This document shows, piece after piece, positions 41,934 through 51,225 of a stretch of 64,000 nucleotides of DNA. Numbering within the stretch: the stretch's first letter is position 1; each line of letters starts with the position of its first letter. Source of the stretch: Planctomicrobium piriforme (GTDB taxonomy: Bacteria; Planctomycetota; Planctomycetia; Planctomycetales; Planctomycetaceae); contig NZ_FOQD01000007.1 in NCBI RefSeq assembly GCF_900113665.1, forward strand, positions 124,001 through 188,000, written 5' to 3'. The notes beneath the pieces are model-generated. The model was not told the origin of the DNA, did no database searches, and saw nothing but the letters and a program-made list of their open reading frames with translations. The position numbers and the translations under genes were made by a program.

Positions 41934-42329
41934 TTTGCCGGTCCAGTAATCGACGACGGTCACGTCTTCGAGAATCGGCTTCAGCTGCGCAACAAATGCC
42001 TGATGTGCGGGGTGCGGCAGGTAGGCGTCGCGAGCGGCTTCGCTGGCGAAGGTCACGAAGAAGCAATGGGTGAACCCCTTCGACAGCCCTTCCGGACTCA
42101 CGTCGGTGCCCCATTCGAAATCGCGGATCTCGCTGATTTGCCCAGGCAGCTTTTCGAAGGCTTCCACCAGCGCGGCGATCTGCTCTGGCGTGGCCTCAGG
42201 CTTGAACTTGAACAGCACGACATGCCGCAGCAATGCGTCTTTCTTCTTGTCCGCCATGCTCGAATTCACCAGCAGTGCGGAAAAGAGCAGCAGGGCCATG
42301 CCGACGCAGAAGAGGGCGATCGTCTTCAT
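41931..42329 (-). CDS. Dabb (stress-responsive alpha/beta barrel) domain protein, exported
   Basis: The 132-residue product has an N-terminal hydrophobic helix (KTIALFCVGMALLLFSALLV) that is a signal peptide or anchor, then a Dabb domain: LLRHVVLFKFKPEATPEQI, the helix ALVEAFEKLPGQI, and FFVTFASEAARDAYLPHPAH. Dabb proteins are ferredoxin-like dimers of varied and mostly unknown function. I selected ATG 42329, with AAGGA upstream, over the longer frame reaching 42692. The stop codon lies inside a palindromic repeat. Confidence 0.87.
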   Translation of the reverse strand: MKTIALFCVGMALLLFSALLVNSSMADKKKDALLRHVVLFKFKPEATPEQIAALVEAFEKLPGQISEIRDFEWGTDVSPEGLSKGFTHCFFVTFASEAARDAYLPHPAHQAFVAQLKPILEDVTVVDYWTGK

Positions 42330-42609
42330 TCCTCGAAGTCCTTGGATTGTCATGAACGGCAGTTGCGGCGCACGTCCCATGCTAGCGCACGACGCCTCCC
42401 GGATGCAACCGACCGAACGTAACTCATTGCCAGAAAAGAGCTTTCCCCGCCGACAATCTTCGTGACAAAACCGTGACAAAGCTGGCGCAAGTTTGACCGA
42501 AGTTTTCCCTTCCCCTGACACAGATCGCCCGATGATTCTGATACAACGCCTCGCGTCAGCACCATGCTGGCGCAACGCGGTGACCCCACTTTGCCAGAAG
42601 GAAAACCCA

Positions 42610-43638
42610 ATGTCCCCGACATTGATTGACAATGAACTCCCGGAAGCACCGATCGGCACCGAGGAACTTTCCTCGGATCTGATTCCCGCCAACGAGATGG
42701 ATTCTGCTAACGACGAACCGGGCGACTTGCCGGCGCATGTGACCGAACGTCCGATGTCGGTTGCCGCCCAGGAGCGTGCCGAGCTGCTGAACTATTTCAC
42801 CCCGGACAATCTCAAGCTCGCCAACATCGACTGGATTGTGGCCAGCTGGATGATTGCAATGCACGCCGGCTGCCTGGCCGCCCCGTTCTTCTTCACCTGG
42901 GAAGCGCTGGCCGTGGCTGCGGTGTTGCACTGGGCCACCTGCAGCATCGGCATCTGTCTCACTTATCACCGCTGCCTGTCGCACCGGTCGTTCAAACTGA
43001 AAGCCCCGGCCAAGATGGTCGGGATGATTTGCGGCTCGATCGCCGGCGAAGGCACACCGCTAATGTGGGCGGCCACGCACCGCGTGCATCATGGCCAGTC
43101 GGATCATCACGGCGATCCACACTCTCCGCTTGAAGGTCCGTGGTGGTCGCACCTGTGGTGGATGATGGTCAAGAGCAGCGAACGCAAAAAACAGCTCCTC
43201 TATCAATACTATGCTCCGGACCTCAATCGCGATCCGATGGTCCGCTTCTTCGACCGCACCTTTGCAATCTGGCTGTGGGGCGCAGGCATCCTGCTCCTGG
43301 CTTTCGGCGGATTGTCGATGTTCCTCTGGGCGATGTGCGTTCGCATGGTTCTGGCGTATCACAGCACCTGGTTCGTCAACTCGGCGACCCACCTGTGGGG
43401 TTACCGCAACTACGAAACGACCGACGCTTCCCGCAACCTGTGGTGGGTCGCCCTGTTCGCTTACGGCGAAGGCTGGCACAACAACCACCATGCACACCCG
43501 CGTCTGGCCCGTGCCGGCCATCGCTGGTGGGAATTCGATATGACCTGGTGGACGATCTGCTTCCTGCGAGCCATCGGCCAGGCGACCAATGTCGACGACC
43601 GCATTCCCGCCAAGAATGCACCGCAGACCGCCAACTGA
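42610..43638 (+). CDS. Fatty acid (acyl-CoA delta-9 type) desaturase
   Basis: The 342-residue membrane enzyme has the three histidine boxes for the di-iron site: YHRCLSHRSF, HRVHHGQSDHHGD and GEGWHNNHHAHP, and four predicted membrane helices. It should introduce a double bond into saturated acyl chains using oxygen and an electron donor. A polar N-terminal extension of about 60 residues precedes the first helix. ATG 42610 has AGAAGG upstream; the frame is open further up but unconserved. A strong terminator follows at 43680, so the gene is probably monocistronic. Confidence 0.93.
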   Translation: MSPTLIDNELPEAPIGTEELSSDLIPANEMDSANDEPGDLPAHVTERPMSVAAQERAELLNYFTPDNLKLANIDWIVASWMIAMHAGCLAAPFFFTWEALAVAAVLHWATCSIGICLTYHRCLSHRSFKLKAPAKMVGMICGSIAGEGTPLMWAATHRVHHGQSDHHGDPHSPLEGPWWSHLWWMMVKSSERKKQLLYQYYAPDLNRDPMVRFFDRTFAIWLWGAGILLLAFGGLSMFLWAMCVRMVLAYHSTWFVNSATHLWGYRNYETTDASRNLWWVALFAYGEGWHNNHHAHPRLARAGHRWWEFDMTWWTICFLRAIGQATNVDDRIPAKNAPQTAN

Positions 43639-43679
43639 TTTCACTGCCAATCTTTGTTGATGAAATTGCTCGCCCGACA

Positions 43680-43716
43680 AGAAACCGCGCCCCTCAGGTC
43701 GCGGTTTCTTTTTTTA
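43680..43716 (+). terminator. Rho-independent terminator after the desaturase gene
   Basis: AGAAACCGCG (43680-43689) pairs perfectly with CGCGGTTTCT (43700-43709), with a 10-base loop and a TTTTTTTAT tail. Confidence 0.9.
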
Positions 43717-43925
43717 TCAGAGCCCATCGTGACAGCGAGTGGGATGCTCCGGGCGCTGACGCTTCCGGCTCGGGAAAACGCTCCGGTCGAGATTCCAGTG
43801 AGGCACAGGCGACATCCGTCGAGCCTGCGTACTAGAATTCTTGAGCTTCTGTGTGGGTCAGGCGAGCTGCTCGCCGATGAAACCAAACTCACGGGTCACA
43901 TTGTCATCAGTTGTTTCGAGTTTCC

Positions 43926-45134
43926 ATGAAATACGTTCTGGTCATTCCCGACGGTTGTGCCGACGAGTCTCAGGCATCGCTGGGCAACAAGACGCCGCTG
44001 CAGGCGGCCCGCGTTCCACATATGGATGAAGTGGCTCGCGCCGGCTCGGTGGGATTGACGGATAATGTGCCGGTCAGCATGCCCTCCGGCAGCGATGTCG
44101 GCACGATGAGCCTGTTCGGTTACGACCCGAAGGTGTACCACACTGGCCGTGCCCCGCTCGAAGCGGCGGCGCAGGGGATTCAGCTCGGTCCCGACGACTG
44201 GGCGATTCGCTGTAATCTGGTCACCATCGAAAACGAGCGGATGAAAAGTTTCACCGCCGGTCAGGTTCCCAATGACATCGGACGCGATCTGATCACATTG
44301 CTGCAACAGCAGCACTGCGGCGACGAACACTGGAAGTTCTATGCGGGCGTGAGCTATCGCAATTTGCTGCTGTACCGCCCGCGCGGTGGACAGGCCCCGT
44401 TCGCGGCCGACACCTTTACCACGCCCCCGCATGACATCACCGACCAGTTGATCGAAGGCTATCTGCCGACCGGATCCGGCTCCGCCGAACTGCGACAACT
44501 GATGGACGACAGCCGAGCGCTCTTCGCCGACTGTGAACCCAATCGCATCCGGCTGGGACGGGGAGAACTGCCGGTCACCCAGACCTGGCTGTGGGGACAG
44601 GGGCGGACGCCGTCGCTGATGCCGTTTCAGGAACGGTTCGGCGTCCGCGGCGCAGTGATTACCGCCGTCGACTTGTTACGCGGCATCGGGCGACTGTTGG
44701 GCTGGGATGTGATCGAAGTCGCGGGCGCGACGGGGTATCTCGACACCGACTATGCCGCCAAGGGCCGCGCCGCGATCGAAACGCTCAAAGGGGGTGCTGA
44801 TTTCGTCGTCGTGCATGTCGAAGCGACCGACGAAGCGTCACACGAAGGGCATCCTGATGCCAAAGTCACAGCTCTGGAAGAGATTGATCGACACATCGTC
44901 GGACCGGTGCATGCGTATCTGAAGTCGCAAGGGGACTACCGGCTGCTGGTCTGTCCCGATCATCCGACCTTCTGCCGGACGAAGACTCACAGCCACGGCT
45001 TTGTTCCGTTCGCGATGTGTGGGCAAGGCATCTCTCACAATGGAGCGGCGACTTACGATGAAGTGGCCGCGAAAGCAACCGGAGATGTGCTGCCGGCCGG
45101 GCATGATCTGATGCCCCGTTTTATTCAAGGGTGA
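43926..45134 (+). CDS. apgM: 2,3-bisphosphoglycerate-independent phosphoglycerate mutase, archaeal type (ApgM)
   Basis: The 402-residue protein belongs to the alkaline-phosphatase superfamily. It starts MKYVLVIPDGCADE, with a metal-binding Asp, and has SMPSGSDVGTMSLFGYDP with the serine phospho-acceptor region, VVHVEATDEASHEG, and CPDHPTFCRTKTHSHGFVPF, all typical of ApgM. It interconverts 3- and 2-phosphoglycerate in glycolysis, though relatives have also been called homoserine kinases. The TTG at 43911 is less likely than ATG 43926. It is followed closely by the membrane-protein gene at 45141. Confidence 0.93.
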   Translation: MKYVLVIPDGCADESQASLGNKTPLQAARVPHMDEVARAGSVGLTDNVPVSMPSGSDVGTMSLFGYDPKVYHTGRAPLEAAAQGIQLGPDDWAIRCNLVTIENERMKSFTAGQVPNDIGRDLITLLQQQHCGDEHWKFYAGVSYRNLLLYRPRGGQAPFAADTFTTPPHDITDQLIEGYLPTGSGSAELRQLMDDSRALFADCEPNRIRLGRGELPVTQTWLWGQGRTPSLMPFQERFGVRGAVITAVDLLRGIGRLLGWDVIEVAGATGYLDTDYAAKGRAAIETLKGGADFVVVHVEATDEASHEGHPDAKVTALEEIDRHIVGPVHAYLKSQGDYRLLVCPDHPTFCRTKTHSHGFVPFAMCGQGISHNGAATYDEVAAKATGDVLPAGHDLMPRFIQG

Positions 45135-45140
45135 TGAGCA

Positions 45141-45725
45141 TTGACGACGCCCGTTGACGATCACGATCAACAGCCTTCGGGAAATCTCGGCACAATCGCC
45201 TTGGGAATGTTGCTGGGGGGATGGCTGCTGATCGCGGCGTCTGCCGGCATCTTTTACGTCATACTCGCCTGCTTCGGCCTGCCGAACCCGGATCGAGAAC
45301 TCCGTTTCCCTGCGGCGTTTGTGTTCAGCAGCATTTTGTTCATTTCCACCAGCGCGATGCTGGGATGGGCTCAGCGATGTGTTCGGTTTGAACGTCGTGA
45401 ACGAACCCGCTGGGTCCTGCCGCTGGCCCTGTTCTCCAGCGCGGTATTTCTCGGCGTGCAAGGCTACGGCTACTGGTGCGTGTTCTCAGATTACAGCCTC
45501 GAATCCGGAGTGCGGGGACCGCTTGCGTTGGTGTTGTCGTTGGGGACGGCCCATACCATGGCCTGCATCGTCGTGCTGGCCCTGATCAGTTCGCTGGGCG
45601 TTCATTGCATCCTGCGACGCGACGACACCGAACTCCGCTGGCTGTTCAAAGTGAGCGTGTGGTCCTGGCAGGCGTTGGGAGTCGCATGGACCTGGCTGGC
45701 GGTGGTCTTTGCCCTCACGCTGTGA
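45141..45725 (+). CDS. Membrane protein, possibly related to heme-copper oxidase subunit III
   Basis: The 194-residue protein has five predicted membrane helices. Helix spacing and the features FVFSSILFISTSAMLGWAQR, LPLALFSSAVFLGVQGYGYW, GTAHTMACIVVLALIS and the terminal SWQALGVAWTWLAVVF resemble short subunit III (CtaE/CyoC-like) proteins, but the characteristic His/Glu motifs are weak. TTG 45141 is the only start consistent with the N-terminus; GGGTGAT lies upstream. It is six bases after apgM. No catalytic oxidase subunit is nearby, so function remains open. Confidence 0.55.
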   Translation: MTTPVDDHDQQPSGNLGTIALGMLLGGWLLIAASAGIFYVILACFGLPNPDRELRFPAAFVFSSILFISTSAMLGWAQRCVRFERRERTRWVLPLALFSSAVFLGVQGYGYWCVFSDYSLESGVRGPLALVLSLGTAHTMACIVVLALISSLGVHCILRRDDTELRWLFKVSVWSWQALGVAWTWLAVVFALTL

Positions 45726-45763
45726 GCGAACTGCACTAAGAATCAGCCGCGCAGAGCGGCAGG

Positions 45764-46417
45764 TTACTTGTCATCGGGATTGATCAGCTCATTGATCATC
45801 CGCGAGATTTCCGGCGAGAGCGATTCCAGTCGCAGCCACTGTATGTGCTGCACGCGGACAAAGTCTCCCTGACTCGTATGCATCTCATCCGTCGGACTGC
45901 TCACGGCGCTCAGCACTTCAGTTCGCAGATAGTCGAGCAGATCGACCAGTTCGGCCTTCTGCAGGGGACTGAGCTGCCTGGGCAGCGGCGGACGACCACT
46001 GGGGAACGCTTCACTGAGGTCGCTGGGCTCTGCTGATGTTCCGTAAGACTGAGATTCCGCATCCTCGTCAGGTGGTTGTTCCGCGGCTTTCGCCTGCAGT
46101 CTCGATGTGAGACGTTTGAGTTCGTCTGGCCCGCCCACCAGCAGCACGCTCCGACCGAGCATCACAAGATCGCCAGGTCGCAGGACGCGCAAGCGGACTG
46201 GATGGCCGTTGACGCGGGTGCCGTTGGTGCTGTCGAGGTCGGTGAGGATGATGCGCCCGGCGTCTTCCTGCACCTTGACATGAAAGCGGCTGATCCGCTC
46301 GTCATTGAGCTGTATGTCGTTATCCTCTTCGCGCCCGATCGTCAGCGGCGTGGAAACGTGCCGGAAGATGCGGCCTGCTTCGAGGCCTTCCACGACTTGA
46401 AATGTGACTTGAGCCAT
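45764..46417 (-). CDS. FHA-domain protein
   Basis: The 217-residue protein has an N-terminal forkhead-associated domain (residues 1-95) with the phosphothreonine-binding motifs IGREEDNDIQL, ERISRFHVKV and LTDLDSTNGTRVNG. The rest is polar and helical with no recognised domain, ending in SPEISRMINELINPDDK. FHA domains bind phosphothreonine peptides in serine/threonine kinase signalling, a large system in planctomycetes. ATG 46417 places the first strand at the N-terminus; ATG 46447 adds ten residues. The adjacent response regulator lies 77 bases upstream on the same strand. Confidence 0.9.
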   Translation of the reverse strand: MAQVTFQVVEGLEAGRIFRHVSTPLTIGREEDNDIQLNDERISRFHVKVQEDAGRIILTDLDSTNGTRVNGHPVRLRVLRPGDLVMLGRSVLLVGGPDELKRLTSRLQAKAAEQPPDEDAESQSYGTSAEPSDLSEAFPSGRPPLPRQLSPLQKAELVDLLDYLRTEVLSAVSSPTDEMHTSQGDFVRVQHIQWLRLESLSPEISRMINELINPDDK

Positions 46418-46494
46418 CGCGCGAATCTTGATTGAGTGCCCGAACACGGCGCGAACAGCGCCAATGGAAGGACGTCCGCGCGGCGCCAGTTCGA

Positions 46495-46872
46495 CTATAG
46501 CTCCAAAGCGCAGTGGATGGTATCCAGCAACTGCGCCCGACGGACCGGTTTCCGCAGAACCGAAAAGGTCTTTAGCTGATGCGCCTGCAATTCGATTTCG
46601 TCGGTCACGTCCGCACTCATCAGAATGCAGGGGAAACCGAGGTGATGATCGCGCAGCCAGCGAATGGCATCCAGCCCTGACAACAGGTGCATATTGAGGT
46701 CGAACAGCGCCAGGTGCACGGGGGTCGACTCGACAACCTGAATCGCCTGTTCGCCAGAGGGCACGGCGATTGTCCGGAAGTACGGCTCCACGATTTCGAC
46801 CACCGTCTGTCGAAACGCGTCATCGTCTTCCGCAATGAGCAGGCAGGCATCCAGACGCCTGATCGCAACCAC
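46495..46872 (-). CDS. Stand-alone response-regulator receiver protein
   Basis: The 125-residue protein is a single receiver domain: LLIAEDDDAFRQTVVEIV with the acidic pair, phospho-acceptor Asp in LALFDLNMHLLSG, switch Ser in CILMSADVTDE, and the conserved Lys in SVLRKPV. There is no output domain, so it probably acts by protein interaction. No kinase is adjacent. It is upstream of the FHA gene on the same strand. Confidence 0.9.
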   Translation of the reverse strand: MVAIRRLDACLLIAEDDDAFRQTVVEIVEPYFRTIAVPSGEQAIQVVESTPVHLALFDLNMHLLSGLDAIRWLRDHHLGFPCILMSADVTDEIELQAHQLKTFSVLRKPVRRAQLLDTIHCALEL

Positions 46873-47041
46873 GGCTCGTCTCCCTGTCAGGTCGCCGCCC
46901 GCAATCCAATTGCAGGCGAGTGGAACAACGTGTCAGATCTTTATGTTGACAAGATCAGTCTATTCTTGGCAAACGAATTCTGAATATCCCAATTTTACGC
47001 CACGTTTCGCAAAGTGAAGCCCGCGTGACGGAAAGATCGAT

Positions 47042-47986
47042 TCAAAGCACCGCCCCCGCACCTTCCTGGATGAGTAATTGAGCCGCGTCGATCCCGACCT
47101 GACGCGGGTTCGCAGTTGAACCGACGGCCTGAACCTGGAAAAAATCCGCTCCATCCTGGCTGAGAACTACCGCTTCCAGAGTGAGGGTCTCACCATGGAC
47201 CGTCGAACGCACGCCGACCGGGGCATGGCAGCCTGCCCGCAGTGCCGCCAGACAGGCCCGTTCCGCCAGCACTTCCGCCTGCGTGTGAGCATCGGTAAGA
47301 CCTTCGAGAATCTGCCGACAATATTCGTCGTTGTCGCGGCATTCGATGCCCAGCGCCGCCTGACCGACTGCGGGATACATGATCGGCGGTGCGAGAATGA
47401 CGGTGATGCAGTCTTGTAGTCCGAGCCGCCGCAGCCCGGCCTCGGCTAACACGATCGCGTCGTACTCACCCTGTTCGACCTTCTTCAAACGTGTTTCGAC
47501 GTTGCCACGGATTTCCAGCAGTTGGAAGTCGGGTCGCAAGCGCAGCAATTGTGACCGCCGTCGCGGGCTGCTGGTGCCGATGCGTGCCTGTGGGGGGAGG
47601 TCATCGAGCGTCTGGGGACCGTCAGGCTTCAGAATCAGGGCGTCGAACCGCGGCGCTCGGGGAGGAATTCCCGCGAGGGCCAGACCTGGCGTTTCATCGG
47701 TTGGCAGATCCTTCAAGGAATGCACGGCGATGTCGGCGACTCCATCCAGAACCGCCCGTTGCACTTCTTTGGTGAAGACTCCCTGCCCCCCCATTTGCGG
47801 CAGCGATGTCTGACGGTCGCGATCCCCGGCGGTGGTCATGGGGACCAGTTGCACGTCGCATTCGGGGTCGACTCGACGAATTTGCTCGGCCACATGATTG
47901 GCCTGCCACAACGCGAGCTGGCTTTCCCGAGTGGCAATGCGAATGCGTCGAGGTTGAGATTCCGTCACAGACAACCGTCCCGCCAA
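47042..47986 (-). CDS. hemC: Porphobilinogen deaminase (hydroxymethylbilane synthase)
   Basis: HemC polymerises four porphobilinogen molecules to hydroxymethylbilane in tetrapyrrole synthesis. The 314-residue product has IRIATRESQLALWQANHVAE, the substrate region VAVHSLKDLPTDE-like (seen as IAVHSLKDLPTDETPGL), IGTSSPRRRSQLL, and the dipyrromethane cofactor Cys253 in RAGCHAPVG. Length and motif order are standard. The gene stands alone on the minus strand; other heme genes are not nearby, apart from the ubiX type flavin enzyme farther on. Confidence 0.96.
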   Translation of the reverse strand: MAGRLSVTESQPRRIRIATRESQLALWQANHVAEQIRRVDPECDVQLVPMTTAGDRDRQTSLPQMGGQGVFTKEVQRAVLDGVADIAVHSLKDLPTDETPGLALAGIPPRAPRFDALILKPDGPQTLDDLPPQARIGTSSPRRRSQLLRLRPDFQLLEIRGNVETRLKKVEQGEYDAIVLAEAGLRRLGLQDCITVILAPPIMYPAVGQAALGIECRDNDEYCRQILEGLTDAHTQAEVLAERACLAALRAGCHAPVGVRSTVHGETLTLEAVVLSQDGADFFQVQAVGSTANPRQVGIDAAQLLIQEGAGAVL

Positions 47987-48049
47987 TCTTTATTTGAAGC
48001 TCTGACTTAGCCTACCTACGAACAACCGTCCACTGCCAACGATCGCAAT

Positions 48050-48802
48050 TCAGACCCCGGTGCTGCGTGCCAGCACTGCGACATGCACGCTGCTGGCGCC
48101 GGCGTCCAGCAGCATTCGCGTGGCGCGATTGGCTGTGGTGGCTGTCGTCAGCACATCATCAGTCAGCAACACGCGGACGCCTGACAAACGAGCCGAACGG
48201 TTCACCTGAAACGCGCCGCGGAGATTGTTTCGCCGCTGGGTCGCGGTCAGTTCGTGCTGCTTGGGAGTCCGTTTCTGCTTTGCGAGTATATGCCTGTCCA
48301 CCGGGACCATCAAGAAGCGGGATATTTGATCGCTGACGGCATCGGCGGCGTGGTCGGCGATGCGGACTCGATCGGTCCAGTGATGCGGCACCGGGACCAC
48401 CAGATCGATTTGCCAGTCCTTCAACAGATTTTGCTCGCGCTGGCAGAGTTCCATGGTCAGCGCGGTGGTCAACGGTCGCTGGCCAGGCTGTTTGCACCGC
48501 AGGCACGCACGTCTCAACTCGCCTTCATAGCTTCCCAGACTGATCGCTCGTTCGAAATGCAGTCGATCACGCTGGCAGTGCACGCACCCTTCGTCCGTTT
48601 TGATGTAAGGCCCCACCGCCGCCGAACAGCGCTGGCAACAATTCCCCAGGTGCGGCGCGATGGTGATACGACATTTGGTACACAGATCCCCTGCGCTTCC
48701 ATCCGCGCGTGAGAGTTGCTGCCCGCACCACAGGCAGCCGATGGGATACAGGAAATCCATCGCATCGCGACAGAGCCTGCCAGTCCACTGTCGCAGCAGC
48801 AT
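48050..48802 (-). CDS. ComF-family amidophosphoribosyltransferase-like protein
   Basis: The 250-residue protein has an N-terminal zinc-finger region with four Cys pairs (CLWCG, CTKCR, CCQRC, CVHCQ) and a type I phosphoribosyltransferase domain with the PRPP loop VRVLLTDDVLTTATTANR. ComF proteins take part in DNA uptake in competent bacteria, though the biochemical role is not firmly known. The start ATG overlaps the stop of the CDF gene by one base (TGATG), so the two are coupled. Confidence 0.91.
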   Translation of the reverse strand: MLLRQWTGRLCRDAMDFLYPIGCLWCGQQLSRADGSAGDLCTKCRITIAPHLGNCCQRCSAAVGPYIKTDEGCVHCQRDRLHFERAISLGSYEGELRRACLRCKQPGQRPLTTALTMELCQREQNLLKDWQIDLVVPVPHHWTDRVRIADHAADAVSDQISRFLMVPVDRHILAKQKRTPKQHELTATQRRNNLRGAFQVNRSARLSGVRVLLTDDVLTTATTANRATRMLLDAGASSVHVAVLARSTGV

Positions 48803-49770
48803 CAGTGGTCTCCCGCATAGAACGGCTCGACATGCACTACCACCTCACGCACCAGCGGCCAGTCGGTCTGAATGCGGGCACGCACCTTTTGGGCGATTGC
48901 ATGCGAGGCCTCGACCGTGATCTGCGGATCGACCTCGATATCGATGTTCACATGGGCATCGGGACCGGCATGTTGGATTCGCAGCTTTTCGACATCGATG
49001 ACGCCCTCAATCAGGAGGGCCGACTGCTTCACACGGTCGAAGTCTTCGCTTTGTGGAATGCGATCGAGCAGCGGGTGCAGGTTCTCCAGAGCTGCCGAAG
49101 CTCCCAGCACCAGCATGACGATCGCCAGCACTCCCCCGCCGGCGTGATCGAGAATCGCTGAGAACTCCGGCAGCAACGCAGCCGCGAGCAATGTGCCTGC
49201 GGTCAACAAGCTCGTCACGGCGTCGATCTGAAAGTGCATCGCCTCGGCTTGCAGCGCGCTGCTGCGGGTTCGTTTGCCAGCTTTCCAGATCCGCCATGTA
49301 ATGACGGTCAGAATCACTGTCGCGCAGGCGGGAATCAGCCAGAGCCAGCCAGGGATGATGTGATGGCTCTGCCCCTGTGAAATGGCGAACAGGTTTTTCG
49401 CCGCCAGCCACACGCCAGTGCCAAAGAGCAGTATCCCCAATTGAAATCCGGCGAGCGGTTCCGCGCGGCCGTGCCCGAAGGGGTGATCGTCATCCGGCGG
49501 CTTCGCTGCAAAGTGCATCGCCGCCAGCAGCACCAGGCTCGAAACGACATCGAACAGACTCGACACCGCATCCGCCAGCAGCGCGGCGGAATCTGACACC
49601 CAGACGCCCAGAAACTCCGCTGCGATCACTCCGAGTCGGACGACAATCCCGATGACAGTGACTCGAGTCAGATCCACCAGACGCTGTCGGCGCGCTTTTT
49701 CAAAGCTTTCATCAGGCGTGACTGCACCTGGAAAGCCGCCAACAGGTTCACGAAGATCGGGCGGATTCAT
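48802..49770 (-). CDS. Cation diffusion facilitator (CDF) family transporter
   Basis: The 322-residue protein has six membrane helices and a C-terminal cytoplasmic domain. Visible CDF features are SVWVSDSAALLADAVSSLFD-type helix II with the Asp-x3-Asp metal site (DSAALLADAVSSLFD), HFAAKPPDDDHPFGHGRAEP after helix III, and HFQIDAVTSLL in helix V. It should export Zn, Fe, Mn or similar divalent metals by proton exchange. The C-terminal metallochaperone-like fold (VNIDIEVDPQITVEASHAIA) is complete. Coupled to comF downstream. Confidence 0.9.
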   Translation of the reverse strand: MNPPDLREPVGGFPGAVTPDESFEKARRQRLVDLTRVTVIGIVVRLGVIAAEFLGVWVSDSAALLADAVSSLFDVVSSLVLLAAMHFAAKPPDDDHPFGHGRAEPLAGFQLGILLFGTGVWLAAKNLFAISQGQSHHIIPGWLWLIPACATVILTVITWRIWKAGKRTRSSALQAEAMHFQIDAVTSLLTAGTLLAAALLPEFSAILDHAGGGVLAIVMLVLGASAALENLHPLLDRIPQSEDFDRVKQSALLIEGVIDVEKLRIQHAGPDAHVNIDIEVDPQITVEASHAIAQKVRARIQTDWPLVREVVVHVEPFYAGDH

Positions 49771-49863
49771 TTCCCGACTATCGTGCAGGCTGTTTCAGCA
49801 TGCAAGTCGCCAATACTACTGGAACCCTTAGTCCCCTCATCCCTGTCCCCTGACCCCTTTTCG

Positions 49864-51072
49864 CTACACGAGGACCGATGTCCGCTCTTCGGCTTTCGCA
49901 GGCACCGGTGTTGCCAGTTCCTGTGACCGTGCGGTGCGTGCCCAGGCGCCGGTTTGCTGTTTTCCCAGCCAGCGCCAGAAGCCGACCGCCAGAGCCGCGT
50001 TCATGCCGGCGAACATCGCACAGAGACGAAACAGCTTGGCGACAGGTCCAATTCCATCCACTCGATTGCCGCTGATCGCGACTCCGTAGAACGTCGCTTG
50101 AGCAACCAGCAGCCAGCCGTAGCCTGGTTCCCCCGCCAGGGCGATGTTTGTCGCAAGGGCAACAACCATGAACAGCGGGCACAGCCACCGCAGCACCTTG
50201 TGCGACCAGAAGGCCCAGGCCACGCGGCCATATTTGGGACTGAGCAACGGACTCAGCCAGCACAGGCTTTGAAAGCCCCCTGCGCCGATTCTGGTGCGGC
50301 GTTGAAACTCGGCCTGGATACTCGGCGCGGTTTCTTCGTTGGCCACGGCCGCTTCTTCAAATACCAGCGTGTGCTGCCGCTGATAGATCCGCATGCCGAT
50401 CAGAAAGTCATCGACAATCGCGAACGCCGGAATCGGTTCCCACAACGACTTGCGGATGGCGTAAATCGCCCCGTTGAAACCGAGCAAGGCCCCAATGCGG
50501 CCTTCCCAGCGTTTCAGAAAGTTCTCGTACTTCCAGTAGAGTCCGTCGGCATTCTTGCCGGTCGCTGGGTCGGTGAGCAGCAGTTGACCGCAGACTCCAC
50601 CAACCTGCGATTGCTGAAAATGCCGCACCAGTTTTTTGAGCGCATCCGGTTCCCAGAAGGTGTTCGCATCCGAGAAGGCGATGATCTCCCCCTGGGCATC
50701 GGCGACACAGTCGTTCAGCACAGAGGGCTTGCCGCGGCGCTGTGGGAACTGACGCAAGTGAACCCGCGAATCGTCGACAGTTCGCACTAGATCGCCGGTG
50801 CAGTCTTCGTTGCCGTCGCAGCCGATGATGATCTCGAGGCGGTCGGCGGGGTAATCCATCTGCAGCGCATTGGCGATTCGCTGCAGAATCAGGGCTTCTT
50901 CTTTATAGGCCGAGATGATCAGGGAGACGGTCGGCCATGCCCCGGGCTCTGCATTCTGCGGAGCGCGACGCGGCGTCACCCGGGCCAGCACGCCCAGCAG
51001 CATCGGGTAACCGACATACGCATACGCGACCAGTCCGCAGGCGGTCCAGAACGCAATTTGCAGTGCCAGCAT
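49864..51072 (-). CDS. Membrane glycosyltransferase family 2
   Basis: The 402-residue protein has an N-terminal membrane helix, a GT2 catalytic domain with VSLIISAYKEEALILQRI, IIGCDGNEDCTGD, AFSDANTFWEPDAL (metal-binding acid), FAIVDDFLIGMRI and a Gln-x3-Arg-like RRTRIGAGGFQSLCWL, and two or three C-terminal membrane helices. This layout matches processive or polyprenol-linked polysaccharide glycosyltransferases of the IcaA/HasA type. It lies downstream of a methyltransferase gene, suggesting glycan synthesis and modification. Confidence 0.9.
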   Translation of the reverse strand: MLALQIAFWTACGLVAYAYVGYPMLLGVLARVTPRRAPQNAEPGAWPTVSLIISAYKEEALILQRIANALQMDYPADRLEIIIGCDGNEDCTGDLVRTVDDSRVHLRQFPQRRGKPSVLNDCVADAQGEIIAFSDANTFWEPDALKKLVRHFQQSQVGGVCGQLLLTDPATGKNADGLYWKYENFLKRWEGRIGALLGFNGAIYAIRKSLWEPIPAFAIVDDFLIGMRIYQRQHTLVFEEAAVANEETAPSIQAEFQRRTRIGAGGFQSLCWLSPLLSPKYGRVAWAFWSHKVLRWLCPLFMVVALATNIALAGEPGYGWLLVAQATFYGVAISGNRVDGIGPVAKLFRLCAMFAGMNAALAVGFWRWLGKQQTGAWARTARSQELATPVPAKAEERTSVLV

Positions 51073-51165
51073 GCTTCACTCCCAGACTCGCCTGTCGGTA
51101 ACGACAGGCGACACGACTCAGAAACTGTCTTTGGAAAGTCACTGGTGCATGGGGAACCGGGCTAG

Positions 51166-51217
51166 ACAACTCGCCCCTCACCCCCGGCCCCTCTCCCCTG
51201 AGTACAGGGGCGAGGGG
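51166..51217 (+). repeat. 52-base palindromic repeat, copy 1 of 2 identical
   Basis: The element starts ACAACTCGCCCCTCACCCCC and ends CAGGGGCGAGGGG. Its second half folds as CCCCTCTCCCCTG-AGTA-CAGGGGCGAGGGG. An apparently identical copy is at 61271-61322 and a degenerate one at 6209-6247. It lies just downstream of the methyltransferase stop. Confidence 0.85.
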
Positions 51218-51225
51218 AGCGAGAC

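Noticed and set aside
42330..42692. N-terminal extension of the Dabb protein
   Set aside because: It overlaps the start of the divergent desaturase gene and is unlike Dabb proteins; ATG 42329 begins a signal peptide.
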